Source: Lates calcarifer
Lineage: Eukaryota; Chordata; Actinopteri; Centropomidae
Length of the DNA: 64,000 nucleotides
Assembly (NCBI RefSeq): GCF_001640805.2
Contig: NC_066838.1
Coordinates: 4,303,101-4,367,100, forward strand
Reading direction: 5' to 3'
Below, one piece after another: positions 1 through 13,339 of this stretch (position 1 is its first letter; every line of letters begins with the position of its first letter). Position numbers and translations under genes: made by a program. A model generated the notes under the pieces. That model was not told the origin of the DNA, searched no databases, and worked only from the letters and a program-made list of their open reading frames with translations.

Positions 1-3000
1 GTTTGCCTTTCAGCAGTGTGAGAACTGGAAATGAGTGGGAACAATAAAAAGAGATGAGTGTTAATGCTTTTGAAATGAGACGCCAAGTGAACCTTCCTCA
101 GCAGGCGTTCTCATCTGTTCATCTCAGGTGTCACATACTGTAGTAGGCTGTGAGATATATTTTTAGCACTTTTGTCCTACAGGCATCAGTGGGGTGTGTA
201 ATCATGAAAGGATATGATCAAATGCTGAGTCTAGGTGAGCTCTTGTCTTGTTAGTAAATGACTTTTAGTGACTTGTTGGATGAGTCTAGTATGATTTCAT
301 TAAAATTGTTTACTTAACCCCTATAACTGCCTGAAAGAAACCACAGAGTGTAAAGTGCCAGAACATGTTGATTTTAGGTGGGTAAGTATATGAAAGAGAG
401 AGAATGTGCATGTCAGATTTTGATGATAGAAGTATTTTCAGGCGTTCCCCATATCGGTCACTGCAACAGCAGGTGGGCCCTCATGGTGCATTCTTGTGTG
501 TGTGTGTGTAGTGTGTCTATGTCTATGTTTGTGTTGCACTGGAGTGTGGGAGAGGAGATTCAGCAGAGAACATTTGCTTGGGCACCACTGTGGCCACAGG
601 CATCCCATAGAAGATAAGGAAAATGAACAGCATTGTGCAAATCAACAATGTCAAGACACTTCTTTTTTTTAATCATTTTTATGAGCGTAGTCAAAATGCT
701 TCACAAACGGTTGACCCTGGTTCAGATATGCATGCTGTCTGCTGGGTAGATTGGATCCCAGGCCTCAATAAGCCCTCGGGGGAGTTTGGCTGACGGTCAG
801 ATTGGCAGCCTAATAAATACTTCTTTTCATTAGCAGCAGCTTCTATCCACTGTACTTAAATGGAAATCCCCTTCATCCTCTCATCCTGTTGACCATAGAC
901 ATTCTAAAACAAAGGTACACGATGAGTAGACTTTTGTCATAAAAAGTACATCATTGCAGACCTATAATGATACTTGCATAAGGTTCCTCATGAGACCTTT
1001 CTTTGACTAGTACCTGACAGTTAACAGTACATATTTGTATGAATTCAGCCTGAACTAATGGTACAGTGACTAATGTCAGTTAAGGTAGTTAAGGGAAGTT
1101 GTTGAGGGATTTTTGAGTGACTTATTGTTTGGTCTGTCTGCACTGTGTCTCTTTTTGTCCACAACCTTGTGGGAGTTAGCTTACCTGGAGCAGAAGAGAG
1201 GACTTTGGTTGCATCTATATTAAAATGTAGGAAAAGGGTTTGAGAAATGGCTGGAGACAGATTTTTCTATGCTTTGCTTGCTATGTTTAAAGGTACACTT
1301 TGGTCACGTGGCATAAATAGTCATATTTTTGGAGTCACAAATGGTAGGGCCACAAAACTAGACTAACAAGAAAGTGTACCTGAAGAGGGTTCTACTCTTA
1401 CTACTTTGTACTAGACACTACCGTTAACGTTCAAACTTTTACAAGATTCTCTATCAGCTCTTCCATTTCCTTGACCTATCCCCCATTGTTTTCCCTACCA
1501 TTGTCTTGGCAGGGCAGTCTGCCACGTCAATGAGACCCACCTCCCTCCCAAGAAAAGCAAAGAAAAAAAAAAGAAAAAAATTTAAATTTATTTACGTTCG
1601 TGTTTTTCTCCCCACTTCCTGTTTCACGTGCATCTCCGCTTAAGTGTCTGCACACAGGAGCGGAAGAGCAGCAGAGGAGACAGGTTGACAACTCGCCATT
1701 AAGTACTTTGACAGCAGTGTGGTATTTAAATTTTTTTGGGGAAGTGATATTAAAGTTAGTCATTTAGGCCCACAGGCAGTTGCCCACCTTAGCATAATGG
1801 CCCACTATGGAAGCTTAATTGTAGCCACATCCCAAGTTACACAGAATCCATTTAATCTCATCAGCAAGATAACTTGCTGATTGGATGCTAAAAGTAAGTA
1901 GCTAATACAACAGTATGGTCAAGATTAACCCTCACTAATGCAATCCTTTCTGAAAATGTAATCTTCTTACATTAGACGAGAAGAGGGCATGCCATTAAAT
2001 CCAGAGGGTGTGGCTGTTATTGTTCTGAAGCAGCTCTCAGCCATGGGACAGTTGTGCATGTGCCATGCCACCAACGCTTGGCCTCAGCCACAGCCCCTGT
2101 CCCCTTACCCAGCTCCCTGGAGAGCCTCAGCTCAGCCTCTACACAAAACCTTAAACCCCCAGCTGCCCTTTTCTGTATTGCTGCCTCAGGCACCAATCCG
2201 CCCTATCCACTGTAGAATTAGAGAACATAGATGTTCCTTTTCTGTGATCAGGGTAATGTATTGCTACACCCAAAATAAATGACACAAAATCTTGATCTTG
2301 AGGCTGCAGTGTTTCATATGTGATGTTCCATGCAGATTCTGCAGCCCAGTGAACTGATGTCGTTGCAGTGGGAGCTCAAACTATTTCACCAACATTTGCC
2401 ATATTACAACCAATTCAGACTGCAGATTTTTTGTACACAATGTAATGGATCATTTTTATGACACTTACGACTTTGAATACATTTCCCTTAAAAAGGTAGT
2501 GCATTTTTTTTCCATTTTCTGGTTGTGTCATGACCTTGCATTGTCTGATAGCAATCAGGGATTGCTGATTGATCTGATTGATCTCTGAACCGGTAGTACT
2601 AACCCAATGAGAAACCATTAATTAATTTAAATAACAGTTCCCATCCTGTCTGTTTCACTTCTGTCTATATTTTAGCCCTTGCTGCCTAGACTTACGGACA
2701 GTCACATATGTGGGCACAGTTGCTTGTAGCCAGAAGCATAAACTCTCTTACCCGTAAGCTGTTGCCCCTGACACCCACCCACAGGCCCCTGGACAGTTGC
2801 CTTTGGACCCAGTACAGCTATGCTAGCGATCTGACTGATGCACAGGTGGAGCATTCCCATTCTTGAAGAAATGCCTCTGCATTTGCCAGTGAGATTTCTG
2901 ATATGAGCTGTGGCTTTGGTGGTACTGGCAACTGTCATTAATGTCCTGAAATATAATCACAGCACAACCCCCACTGACACTATCAACATTTGATTTGATT

Positions 3001-6000
3001 CATTGTTACTTTTCAAGATGAGGCTTGAATTAATAACTCCTGCTAACAAGGACTGAGAATCCCAGTGATCAATAAATGATCAATATCATTTGCACAATTG
3101 TCAAGATAACATTCTGGGAAGTGATTGATCAAACAAACCTGAATCAACTGCTTTACTCTGCTGTCAATCCAGCTAATGGATTTAGGATTACTTGTTTGTA
3201 CACACAGAGAGCAGGTCCAGAGGCTACTGCTAAGTCAGCTTTGCTTTCCTCATTGTCTGCAGGGGCTCACTCTTATACGGGTGTTCATGTGATCCTCAGG
3301 TTTATCAGCAGTGAAAGGGATTTTCAGAGTGTCAGTGTAGATCCTGATAGATAGTGGATGGGTTAAATCCCCTTAGGCTACTCAAGAGAAAGAGATGAAA
3401 TGAGAAGAATCTTTTCCTTAGGGGCCACATCTGTCCTGTCTCTTGATTAGCTCATTGATTATCTGCAAACCATGTTGTTGGCTTTTACTTCATCTGTGTT
3501 AACAGTCGTTGATATTAAGGGTTATTTGTGCCATGACTATGTTCTTGGCAGGACTAAATTATATATAATTTATTTTAAATAAATCAAGTTTTGGGCCCTT
3601 TTTTAAAAATACAAAAATATCAACTCAGTGTTTACCTCAATTTCTTCCAATGTAGGACATTACTTTTATCCTATCGTACATCTTGCTTTGGATTAACTTG
3701 TTCTTCTTCTTTCTTCTTAGAAATTTCTCTTCATGCAGTTCTATTTTAAACAGATTCTCATTGTTTTTATACTGTAGAATCAGCTCACTCTGTACTGCAA
3801 ATTTTATGTTGTGATGTTGTTTGTGAAAGTAAAATCCTCTTAAGTCCCCTGCTGATTAATGAAAAGCTGAGGGAAAGTAATAAGGTTGAAGATTAAACCA
3901 TAATACCTCTGGGGGTGAGTCTGCTGCCCACCCAGTATGAAGTCCACTCACTGTCTCGGGCAGATAAAGCTGGCTGCTGGTTCACTCAAAAGCATGTCAA
4001 AACCTGTGTGTTAGGTACGTTATGTTACGGCAGAGTTTTTGGGGGATACTGTTATCTGCATTCATCCACTATGAAACCATAGGATGTTTAAAAAAACTGT
4101 TGTTAATTGTTACCAAATATCTCAGTGAACAAACATGTAAGGCCATCAGTAGAGTTCCAAAGAAGTACTGTAGTGCTAAACCCATAGTTAAGCATTTCAA
4201 ACAACCTTTTAAGGCCTGGTCATACCAGATAGTGGCACAGTGAAATTCACCCACACGTCCTCTCGATGGGTTTGGTTTTAGAAGCCTGGTGGCATAGCAG
4301 GTAACTGATGAGCTAAATGCTAACACACTAGCCAGCTGGATTAGTGCAAGTTGGTCACTAAACCTCACCAAACTTCTTACTGTTTTCTGTTTACTGAGCT
4401 GTTGTGTTTCCTGTGGCATTTTGTTCTCAGGATTGTTCTCCAATTTTCTCAATAAGAAGTTATATTTAATGGGGTGGGGGTGGGGTGGTGGTAGTTGTCA
4501 GCTAAAGAACTTGTGAAAAGCTTGCTAACTGCTCGTCATAGCCCATCTGTGTTTACACTCCACATTACTTTCTACTCCAAGAGATTAAATTAAATTGGAT
4601 GGTGTGACGAGCTACAATTGAGCTGCTCACTAAAATTTAGTTTGATGTGAAATCTTTGCAGGTTTACTTTGCCTCTGCAAGTGAATCTGCTAATTGTGTC
4701 TTCCATTGAAATGAATTGATTTTTGTGCAAAAGCTTGTAGTTTTAAATCCGGATGTGTCCATGCCTTTACCATAGTTATAGATTAGATTGTGACCCAGAG
4801 TTGTTTTTTGTTACATGATTGGCTGGCAGATATTGACCTCAATAGTAATTGACTTCTTGTCAACATGCATTTATTTCCTGTGACACTGCACCACTTTGAG
4901 TTAAATATTCAAATGCTTGCAACACACACTGCCGTGGGAGACATACACTTTTGCTTGGTAAAGTCTACTGGAAATAATTGAAATATTTTTTAATGAATAG
5001 AAAGATCTGTGTCCTACATGCTTAATATGATTGCCAATTTTATTTTTTTGTTTTGTTTTTTTCTGAGGATTCAGTGTATTTCATGAGCAGCAATGGTTTT
5101 GACTATTGAGAGTTAATCACAGCTAATCAATGCAAAAACAGTCAAGTTTGCATTTGCATTTATAAAAAAATCTTCATATCATATTTTGTTTCACTGTCAA
5201 CAACACTTTCATTTCTGGCGCAGTTTGTGAATGCTCTATTTTTTATACATAGTTGTGCCATTTTCTTGTAAATTTCATAGTTCTAGCGAGTAAACACAGA
5301 AAACAATATTTAAGTAACACAGTAAAAATATCTGTCAATTATCTAGATTTCCTTTTATGAAACAAAATCCCTGTTATGGTGTAAGCATTTAAAACAGTGT
5401 AAATATAATAGACCTCACTGTCTCATTTTGTTGAGTTGTGTCACAGATGTTGGCATTCCACTTACTGTTAAACAGTGGCTCAATGGGAAATGCTGATCTC
5501 ACTCTTTGTGAGATTTCTCCGGAAGGTTGGTATTGAACCTGAAAAGTGGCTTTAAATTACTCTGTTCTCTGGCTCACAGGAACTGACAGATAGATGCTTT
5601 TCCGCCAAACTATTCCAAGCCCTTGTGAGCTGCTGCTCACTTAGTGTTTATTAGATGAGGAGAGGAGTGGAGAGGGATCCTGTTCTTTGCTGATCGGTAT
5701 AATTTAGTAAAGGACCTTGGCCCGTGGGCAGAATGTAGCAGAGAAAACCATGAGTTTGTGTGTGTTTGCTCCAAATGGAGCAGCTGCAGGAGAAAGAGGA
5801 GGAAATCATTTAGATGGTTTGTTTGACCGGTTTGACCACGGCAGTCGAAAAGTCTGCTTCATTTCTGTGATCCAGTTGGCAGTGAGCCACAATAAAAACA
5901 TGCCTGCTTATTAACATGAAGCCAAGATTGTTGACATAAGGAGCCTAGAATCCCTATGGAAATTGTTTTTATGCTGGATTTGTGTATGTTCATGTCTAGG

Positions 6001-8047
6001 TCAGTGCCATAGTTATATGCTGTTCAAATCGTATCTTAATGATATATGTAGATAGCATTTATTGAAACAGGATGTCTCACAAAAGAATTATTAAGTTGAG
6101 TCATGTTTTTACTCACTTTTTGCTTTGAAAGTGGCATTTAATGATCTATGGCTTTATATTATCTGTACTGGTGAGTGGAAATAGAGGGTAGCACAGCAAC
6201 TAACAATTATTGTCACTATTGATCAAAGTGCTGATTATTTTGTTTTTCATTTAATTCAGTAATCGTTTAATCTATGACATGTCAAAAAATCGCACAGAAT
6301 GCCTGTCATTGTTGGAAAAACAGCTGCCTGCTGCATCTGGAAACACTGCTGAGAGCGGTGACAGTGAACCACATGGTATCAGGCCCAAAGATGCTAAAAC
6401 ACTCCACAGAGTTTTGAGGATACTGCTGAGTCAGGTCATAATTCTCTGTTGGTTCATCATCATGAGTGACTCCTTTCACACTGTGACATTGTTTTCACAT
6501 TGTCATTTGATACATTGTTACTGTGAACACATTGATTATAGGTGCTGTAAATATACCGTATCCCACACACAAAATGAGCAGCCATATGAAGCAGGACAGT
6601 GGGTGACTGTCAGCAGCACAAGCAAAAGCTCAGCCAAGACAAATCTGATCTGGAGACAGGCCTTTAAGCCATAATTAAAATTTTCAAATTCTTCAGTATG
6701 TTACTATGTTTATCCACATGTATAGCATAGCACTGAACAGATGAACAGCATGTTTCAGATTTATTTTTATCACTGTCATTTGGTACATTGGCCAGTGCTG
6801 CGAAGCTGTAATGGGGTTTCATTAATCACTTCACAAATCTCAGCAGGGAGTTGAGTAATGGTTAATTCATTGATACTGATCAGTGATCAGCAACTCCTTC
6901 ACGTTCTAATGAAATATTCATGAGGTTCATTTTCTTTTCTACAAGACAGCATGAAATCTTTTTCATGCATAGAGAAATGAAAACATTTATGCTCAGTGCT
7001 TTATTTAGATTTTTCAGATGTAAGAGTGCTCCACAACCAAACAGAGCACAGTGTGTCTGGGTGTAGAGGGGGAGTATAGATTTTCACAGTGGTTACAGCA
7101 CTGCTGACCACAGAGAGAAAACAAGAGGAACTGACACAAACACAGTAACCAGATCTTCATACACACCTGAGCGTGCGACAGCTTGACATGTCTGTCTGTC
7201 TCTCCTCTGTGATTCCAAATTTCATGCTCTGTCACTGCTCATTTTCACAGCAGAGTCAGTGGTTGGACAACAACTACTACAATACTGGATCTTCATTCAG
7301 TCCCACATTCAGTCAACTGCTTTGTATATTTGAAACGGGGAAGTAATTCAACTATAATCCTATGACATGCTTTTGTGTTGCAGCGTACTGTGTTTCAATG
7401 CGCTGCTAAGAAAATTGGAATAATATAGATTATTACACTGGTATGAAGGAAATGAAACAGATTTCAGGAACTTTTCCAGTTCCACTAAAAGCAAGTGAAA
7501 CTCTATTGTTAGATTCACTTTTTTTTAGAAAATAAGTTTCATATTAAGCAGCAGCTAAGATCAGAATAGATAACTTTCTCATGTAAAGACAATGTGTCAT
7601 CAGAGCACTGTACTGCAACAGATATGAGGAGTGTATGGTTTAATGATGGAGATGGTCAAGGGGGTATGAGATTCACTGAAATGGAGGAGATAATATTATC
7701 TAGTAGCTGGTTCCGGGATGCAACAGGTCACGTTTCCTGGGACAGTGACCTGCTTAAAAACCCCGATGCAGCTGCCAGAGTGAGAGAGTTTTCCTAGAAA
7801 TGACTGAAATGTAAGATTTAATTTGCAATGCCAAAATACGAGTAAAATCATAAAATCTTGCAAAACAATTTGCAGAACAAACCTCTCCCCCCTCTATGGG
7901 TACGCAATATAAATTCTGAATTGAGTTTATCGTAGTTGCTAATATATTTAAACTCCAGATGTATTCAGATTACAGCACAATAGTAAGCGTGTTCCTCCCT
8001 GTGGAGAAAGTCAGGTTATGTGTCAGTTTCTCTTAAAACAAATAATG
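1..8047. other. Non-coding region without a supportable gene
   Basis: I see no coding exon, RNA gene or complete mobile element here. Open frames are short, lack family resemblance and are not bounded by convincing splice sites. The base composition is AT-rich with scattered homopolymer runs. It is most likely intergenic DNA or part of a long 5' intron of the plexin gene that starts coding at 26720. A regulatory role cannot be judged from one sequence. Confidence 0.5.
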
Positions 8048-8235
8048 TGACATTTTGGGAAATACGCTTATTTGCTTTCTTGATGAAGCTCATTAACTAA
8101 CACATTATATTACTCTCCCTGTCTGTACAGATTCAACAAACAAGATATGACATGTTCATTAGTGAGTTTTGGAGGTTCTGGTGGGTGAATTTTGTTACCT
8201 TTGGACAAAGCCAGGCTTACTGTTTTCCCCCAAGG
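8048..8235. repeat. Fragment of a fold-back interspersed repeat (family copy A)
   Basis: The stretch begins with a segment reading like TGACATTTTGGGAAATACGC, followed by TTATTTGCTTTCTTG, and ends near a motif like TTTGGACAAAGCCAGGCTT. The same blocks recur at 37005-37325 and 51865-52222, and in part at 18660-18725. The family is common in teleost genomes from memory. It has inverted halves and no coding capacity, so it is probably a non-autonomous element. Confidence 0.6.
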
Positions 8236-8798
8236 TCACTGCCATAGAGACATTTCATTTACTGAACTTGACTACACAGTGCCCTTGGTTGAAGACAGAT
8301 GGTTGCTGCTCACTGTGCGTCTGTCTCCAGGTGGGGTCCTCCCCCCTTCTGTTGCTCTGGGTTTACACAAATGATACCTCCCACCAAGCTCAGCCCACAA
8401 GCTATGCACCGTGCTTATTATTGTAATATCATGCTTTCACATGAAAGTGGGTGATGGCAATATGAGAAACAGACCAGAAGTTATTGTTATTGGGTGTGTG
8501 TATGTGTGTGTGTCAGTGGTCTCCATTAGTTGAACAGTAGTCGGATCAAGTCTGTTTGTCCAGCTGCTGAAACACCCCCTACCAAGCTCACACACACACA
8601 CACACATAGATACACACACTCTTGCAGTGGCTACAGTCATTCCCAGTCCTAAACAAACTTTAACTTTAACCCTTGGCTAACCTGACTTCAAGTCTAGATA
8701 AAACCTCTTTTCTTCAGGATAGAGAATTGTTTCACAAAAATGTCCTTACTGTGAATGTGTAATTGGTTTTCACAATGTAGGTTCTCTTATTCCCTCTC

Positions 8799-8800
<2 letters not shown>

Positions 8801-8835
<35 letters not shown>
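8801..8835. repeat. (CA)n microsatellite
   Basis: About 17 uninterrupted CA units. A smaller CA tract lies at about 8590-8606. Confidence 0.95.
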
Positions 8836-8836
<1 letters not shown>

Positions 8837-9599
8837 GTGGCCGTCTGGCTTTATGTCAAATCTAAATGGATCTTCCTCTCCCCCTCTACTTACAGAGGCA
8901 TGTCTAGATAGGCCATGTCCGTCTGCCTCTTTCTCCTCCCTCTGTCCCTCCCTCTTGTCATTCTTTGCATCTTTTCTTTTTCCGGGGTGCACAGTTTGAC
9001 CCCAGTTGTCCTTGACACATGCATTTCTATGGCTTCAGCCAATCAATAGAGACTCCTGTGGCCCGGTGTCAGATGTTGGGTCCACTAATTGAAACCAACA
9101 ACAACCCATGGTGAGAGAGAATGAGCTTTTTTGCGTGCATGTGTGTGTTGGGATGATGAATGAGGAGGATGGAGGACCTGCCACATTCACATGGTGATCG
9201 TCCATTCGTCAGCTATTGTTGAGACATTCGTTTTTGCAAGATTAGCGAGAAAAATTGTACCGCAATTATGTCATCCATATGACAGCAAAATGAATGTGGG
9301 TTGAGAGTTATGGAAGGAAAAAATAGTAATAGCATCTCAATTATAGGATAAGGCTGGTATTCTTTTTTTTTTTCCTCGCAACAAATCCCAACAAAACCAA
9401 CAATGTGTTATTACATCTTTCAAGCTTTCTGACTAACCTACTCTGTGACATTTTGTCATTCCTACTGAGTCATGTAAATATTTAAAACCAGCTCACAATT
9501 ATATAGTTTTATTAATAAAAAAAGTCTTCAAACAGTGCAGCACTGTTACTCAAACAGGAGTAAGTTGTGGAGTTACTGGGGACTAGTTTTAGCTACAGA

Positions 9600-9790
9600 T
9601 TAAAACACACTAGTGAGTGTTTATAGCAGCAGAACAGTATAGAATAGTAGGTCTAACACAAGAAACAACCGTGTATGTGTTCTTCATAATGAAGGAAGAT
9701 AACAGTCAGTGTAACAGTATGGACAGCTTTTTGGACAACAATGGAGCTCTGTGGCACAGGGGAAACATATCACAATTAAGACACTTTACA
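9600..9790. repeat. Interspersed repeat fragment, partner of 26240-26310
   Basis: The core motif GACAACAATGGAGCTCTGT, followed by a GCACAG-GG-A-like block and CATATCA, is shared with 26264-26305. The flanks are only weakly similar. This suggests two old copies of a dispersed repeat, not a tandem duplication. Confidence 0.5.
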
Positions 9791-11124
9791 ATATTTGTTA
9801 ATAAGATCAGTTCATTGTTGGTTTTGAAAAAAAAAAACAATTTAGACTTTGTTTTTTTAACTTTATTATAATGATGGTCATTTGGTATGACAGGTGTTAA
9901 TCTCTTTTAAGTTTTGTGTAGATGATAAATGTAATTGATGAGTTTTGTCCTGTTTGTTGATTTGTCTGTTAATGTCTATTTTTCAGGTGTGAATCAAACA
10001 GTACATGTAGAATGACAGATAAAAATGTTGCAGCATATAAAAGTAACAGTAAACTGAACCTCAGTAACTATAAATCATGATACAGTCTGAAGAGGAACCT
10101 TAAATTCCCATGACCACATTGTTTATAGCATCATGCAGAATTTAGTCCCTTAATTGACTTGATATGCTTTATTACTCAGAAATATGTGAAACACTTGAAT
10201 AGATCATAAAAGAAAACTCTTTCACTAAAAGGACTAACACCATTAGTTGTGTTCCTGTGATACATCAGCCAGCTGCACTCATCAGTGAGCCTAGTGACAA
10301 AAGAGGATGCAAGTAGACAACAAAGAAGCTCTCAGCCTCAAGCTTTTCTCTCTGTGACCAAACAGGTGACAACAACACGGTGCAACTGTTGCTGTACCAA
10401 ATGTGGGGGAAAAAAGCTCCGAACAGGCTTTACAGAGTGTGGAGAATAAATTACTTACCCAGACAGTCATGTTTGTTAGAGTGTCTTTGCTATCAAGACT
10501 TTTCCAAACCCGTTGCATGGTTTATTTCTGATCTTGAATGAAAAGAAAAAAAAAATTATATTGCTGCTGTGGTTGTGTTGAGTGTAAAAGAAAAAAAAAA
10601 GGGGGTGGGGGGCATTTTCAATGCTACTGTAATTAATCCCAAGCATCAGTCAGACTATACTCATTAATAATGCATTTCGAAGCAGCAGCCCTGACATAGG
10701 GAGTGGATTCAGGTCTTTATTCAGAGATTCAGCAACAATGCCAGGCAACCCTCGGAGCCAATCTGCTTTATACTGGAGAGCCAGACACCAAGGAAAACAT
10801 GTTTCACTGCTCAGCCATGTCTTTTGAAACAATAAGGAGAAGGGGTTTTATGGCAATAAAATTATATTTAGAGTTAAATCCAACTCAGTCCATAATACGT
10901 CGTCATATAAAAGCATAACAAACCAAAATCCAATGAGTGTCAAGGTGTCAAGGTTTTTTTCTACCTTATAATGAAAGGTAAAGTTAACCTCTGAAATATT
11001 TATGATCATGATCTATATCATTACCCATTAGTTAAATGTTTTACAATTTGTACTCCAGTGCGATATGAGGCAGTCACCTCTAATATGAAAATGCCCTAAG
11101 AAGCTTTGAAGTAGGGACCTTCTG

Positions 11125-11300
11125 TAGCGGAAGAAGTGCTCTGGTCCCAAGTAAAAAAAATACGACAATGTAGGAAATTACAAGTTAACAAGCAAAAACT
11201 CACGCATTCAAAATCTGTCTCAGGTAAAAGTACATAAATACTATCAGCGAAATGTACTTTAAGTAATGGAAAGTATTAGAAGTAATAGTGTTCCTGCTGA
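11125..11300. repeat. Teleost interspersed repeat, degraded
   Basis: The segment contains the blocks AATACGACAATGTA, CATTCAAAATCTGTCTCAGGT, AAAAGTACATAAATACTATCAG and AATGTACTTTAAGTAATGG. These match from memory a very common fish repeat with serial AAAGTA/AAAGTAC motifs. It has no coding potential. I infer a decayed non-autonomous transposon or SINE-like copy. Confidence 0.5.
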
Positions 11301-11805
11301 AAATTGGCTCAAAGGGTCAGACCCCCCCTAAAGATCACAGTTAACATTCTCTGCTTTAACTTGTCTGATGCTGCTCTTCAGCGGATGTCAAACAAATGTG
11401 ATGAAAAAAATTACATCTCCCTTTAAGATGACAACATACACAGTATTTAAAGGGCACTGGTGTGTGTGTGAGTGTGTTTGTGCCCCAGCATTGTGTTCTG
11501 GTCTGTGCGGATGGGTTTGAGGTTCTGTTTGTCTTTCGCTGGTCTGAGCACAGCCAAAACCATGTGGACAGGCAGCAGGGTCTCTGTGGAGCTGCAGCGG
11601 TTGGGCTTTGATGAGGATGTTTGCTTCCACAGTGGCCTCTCTTAGGTTTAGATACAGTGAACTGAATCTGACCGTTTTTATGCAGTCTTTTGTTCTCAGC
11701 AGTTTTTGCTTTGTTTTGGTCAAATTTTCTGTTTTCTCTGTTCGCTCCTGTTCTTTTTCTTGTTAGAATTTGCTTCCCCCCAACTCTGTCTTTCTTTCTC
11801 ATTAT

Positions 11806-11810
<5 letters not shown>

Positions 11811-11857
<47 letters not shown>
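11811..11857. repeat. (AC)n microsatellite
   Basis: About 23 uninterrupted AC units. Long apparent open frames across this tract are artefacts of the repeat. Confidence 0.97.
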
Positions 11858-11859
<2 letters not shown>

Positions 11860-12020
11860 CCTTTGTATTTCTTGCCCTTCAGTCCCTTTTTTTTTACCCA
11901 CCTCTCCCTTGGTTAAACCCTCTAGTTTGATCAATCATTGATGATCCCAGGTGTCCTGAGACCTCAGGGGAAATCCTGATTGGCTACCTAGTCCTTATGT
12001 ATACCCCACCACCACCACCA

Positions 12021-12043
12021 ACACACACACACACACACACACT
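12021..12043. repeat. (CA)n microsatellite in a CT/CA-rich stretch
   Basis: A short CA tract is followed by CT-rich low-complexity sequence up to about 12190. Confidence 0.9.
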
Positions 12044-12189
12044 CTCTTTCTCTCACACACCCCTCCTGCATCCCCCTTCACACCCCCTTCTTGCTTTTCA
12101 AGATCAGAGTCAAATCTTACTCCTTACCCTCTCCCCAATCTCTCTCTCTCTCTTTTGCTGTTTCTTATCTTACTCTCTCCTCTCTCTCT

Positions 12190-12720
12190 CAACTGGATGT
12201 CGGAGAGCCAGCTTCAATTAAAGAAGCAGTGGGGTTCCCTAAGCCATTAGCCATATTAGTGTTGGGTCCATGCCCGTGCCCCTTCTCGAACAAAGACCTC
12301 TCAATGCTTCCTGGAGCAGTTTGGTTGGCATTTGTCTAGATCTGCTGATTTGTAGCCACACACCCTCTTGGAGACGCAGTCAGCGGTGGCAGCATGGCTG
12401 TCTTATAATGTAGCACATTGTCTGAGGCGCTCCCGTCAGATTTAATTATGCCTTTACACGTGCTAAAGAAAGCAGTCGATTCAGTCGACCCAAATGGAGT
12501 GGTTCAACTCTCTAAATTGGACTTTCAGGTGGATTGTATCACAGTGAATATTACTACAGCTGATTCCCACAATATGCCACTGACACTGTTGGTCATTGAT
12601 TGAAAAAGATGACAACAGAACGAAAAGAGCTAGTCCGTGTGATTAATGACATCTCGAATCCTCTCCATGCCTTCCTGAGGGTTTTATCGTATGCTTAACC
12701 TTTGTCAATGAATTCTTTGT
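12190..12720. other. Unique-looking non-coding block, possible conserved element
   Basis: Between low-complexity stretches lies about 530 bases of balanced composition without obvious repeats. It contains homeodomain-type TAATTA/ATTAAAG motifs, for example around 12217-12225 and 12440-12448. No coding exon is evident. I can only infer that it may be a regulatory element; comparison with other fish genomes is required to show conservation. Confidence 0.25.
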
Positions 12721-12840
12721 CCCCACATCACAATCACACACCTCAGACCTTCAACACAGCCAGGCTCCACTCATCAATCATCTTTGATTTTCTGCCAGAG
12801 ATTCAGATAGTGGGGTAATGCCTGGAAGTGTGGATACTCT

Positions 12841-12860
12841 GTGTGTGTGTGTGTGTGTGT
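12841..12860. repeat. (GT)n microsatellite
   Basis: Ten uninterrupted GT units followed by an imperfect GT-rich tail. Confidence 0.95.
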
Positions 12861-13339
12861 GCGTGTTTATTGTGTGTAGGTCTGCCTGTTCCTGAGCAAG
12901 ATGGAGAGAGCACAGTCTATTAAGCATTTGACAATTGAAGACCTCCCACTCTAAAAGACCTGCTCAGATTGCCCTTTCTCCCAGTCCCAGGAAGCTGAGG
13001 CTGGGGGGGACAAAGGCGTGTCTCGGGTCGGGGGGAAAGACGTCCATTTTCTCTCTAATGGAGCTGTCTGTCACACGGCTTGTTGACAGAAGGCCAGGAT
13101 ATCACTCCCACCTGCCTCCGCTCCAAAACCACCAGTTTGGGAGTCAAATGAGCCGAAGTCATTTTGAATATAAAAGGGAAAGAGGAAATAGGTGGGATCA
13201 AAATATTATGATTGAGGCACTTTGAAGGCAATCTTCATTTAGCACTGGCAGTGCATGTACTGGTTTTCCACAGCTAAATCCTGCTAAAAGCTCCATGACT
13301 GGAGGATACAGGAGATGAAGACTGTTACTATTATGGTAA

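Noticed and set aside
4069..4452. 127-residue minus-strand open frame
   Set aside because: No recognisable domain, unusual composition and no splice or promoter support; likely chance.
6279..6674. 131-residue plus-strand open frame
   Set aside because: No motif or homology I recognise, no flanking splice logic, and AT-rich surroundings.
11356..11941. Long open frames on both strands around the AC repeat
   Set aside because: They exist because the dinucleotide repeat has no stops (VCVC and THTH runs). There is no family resemblance outside the repeat.
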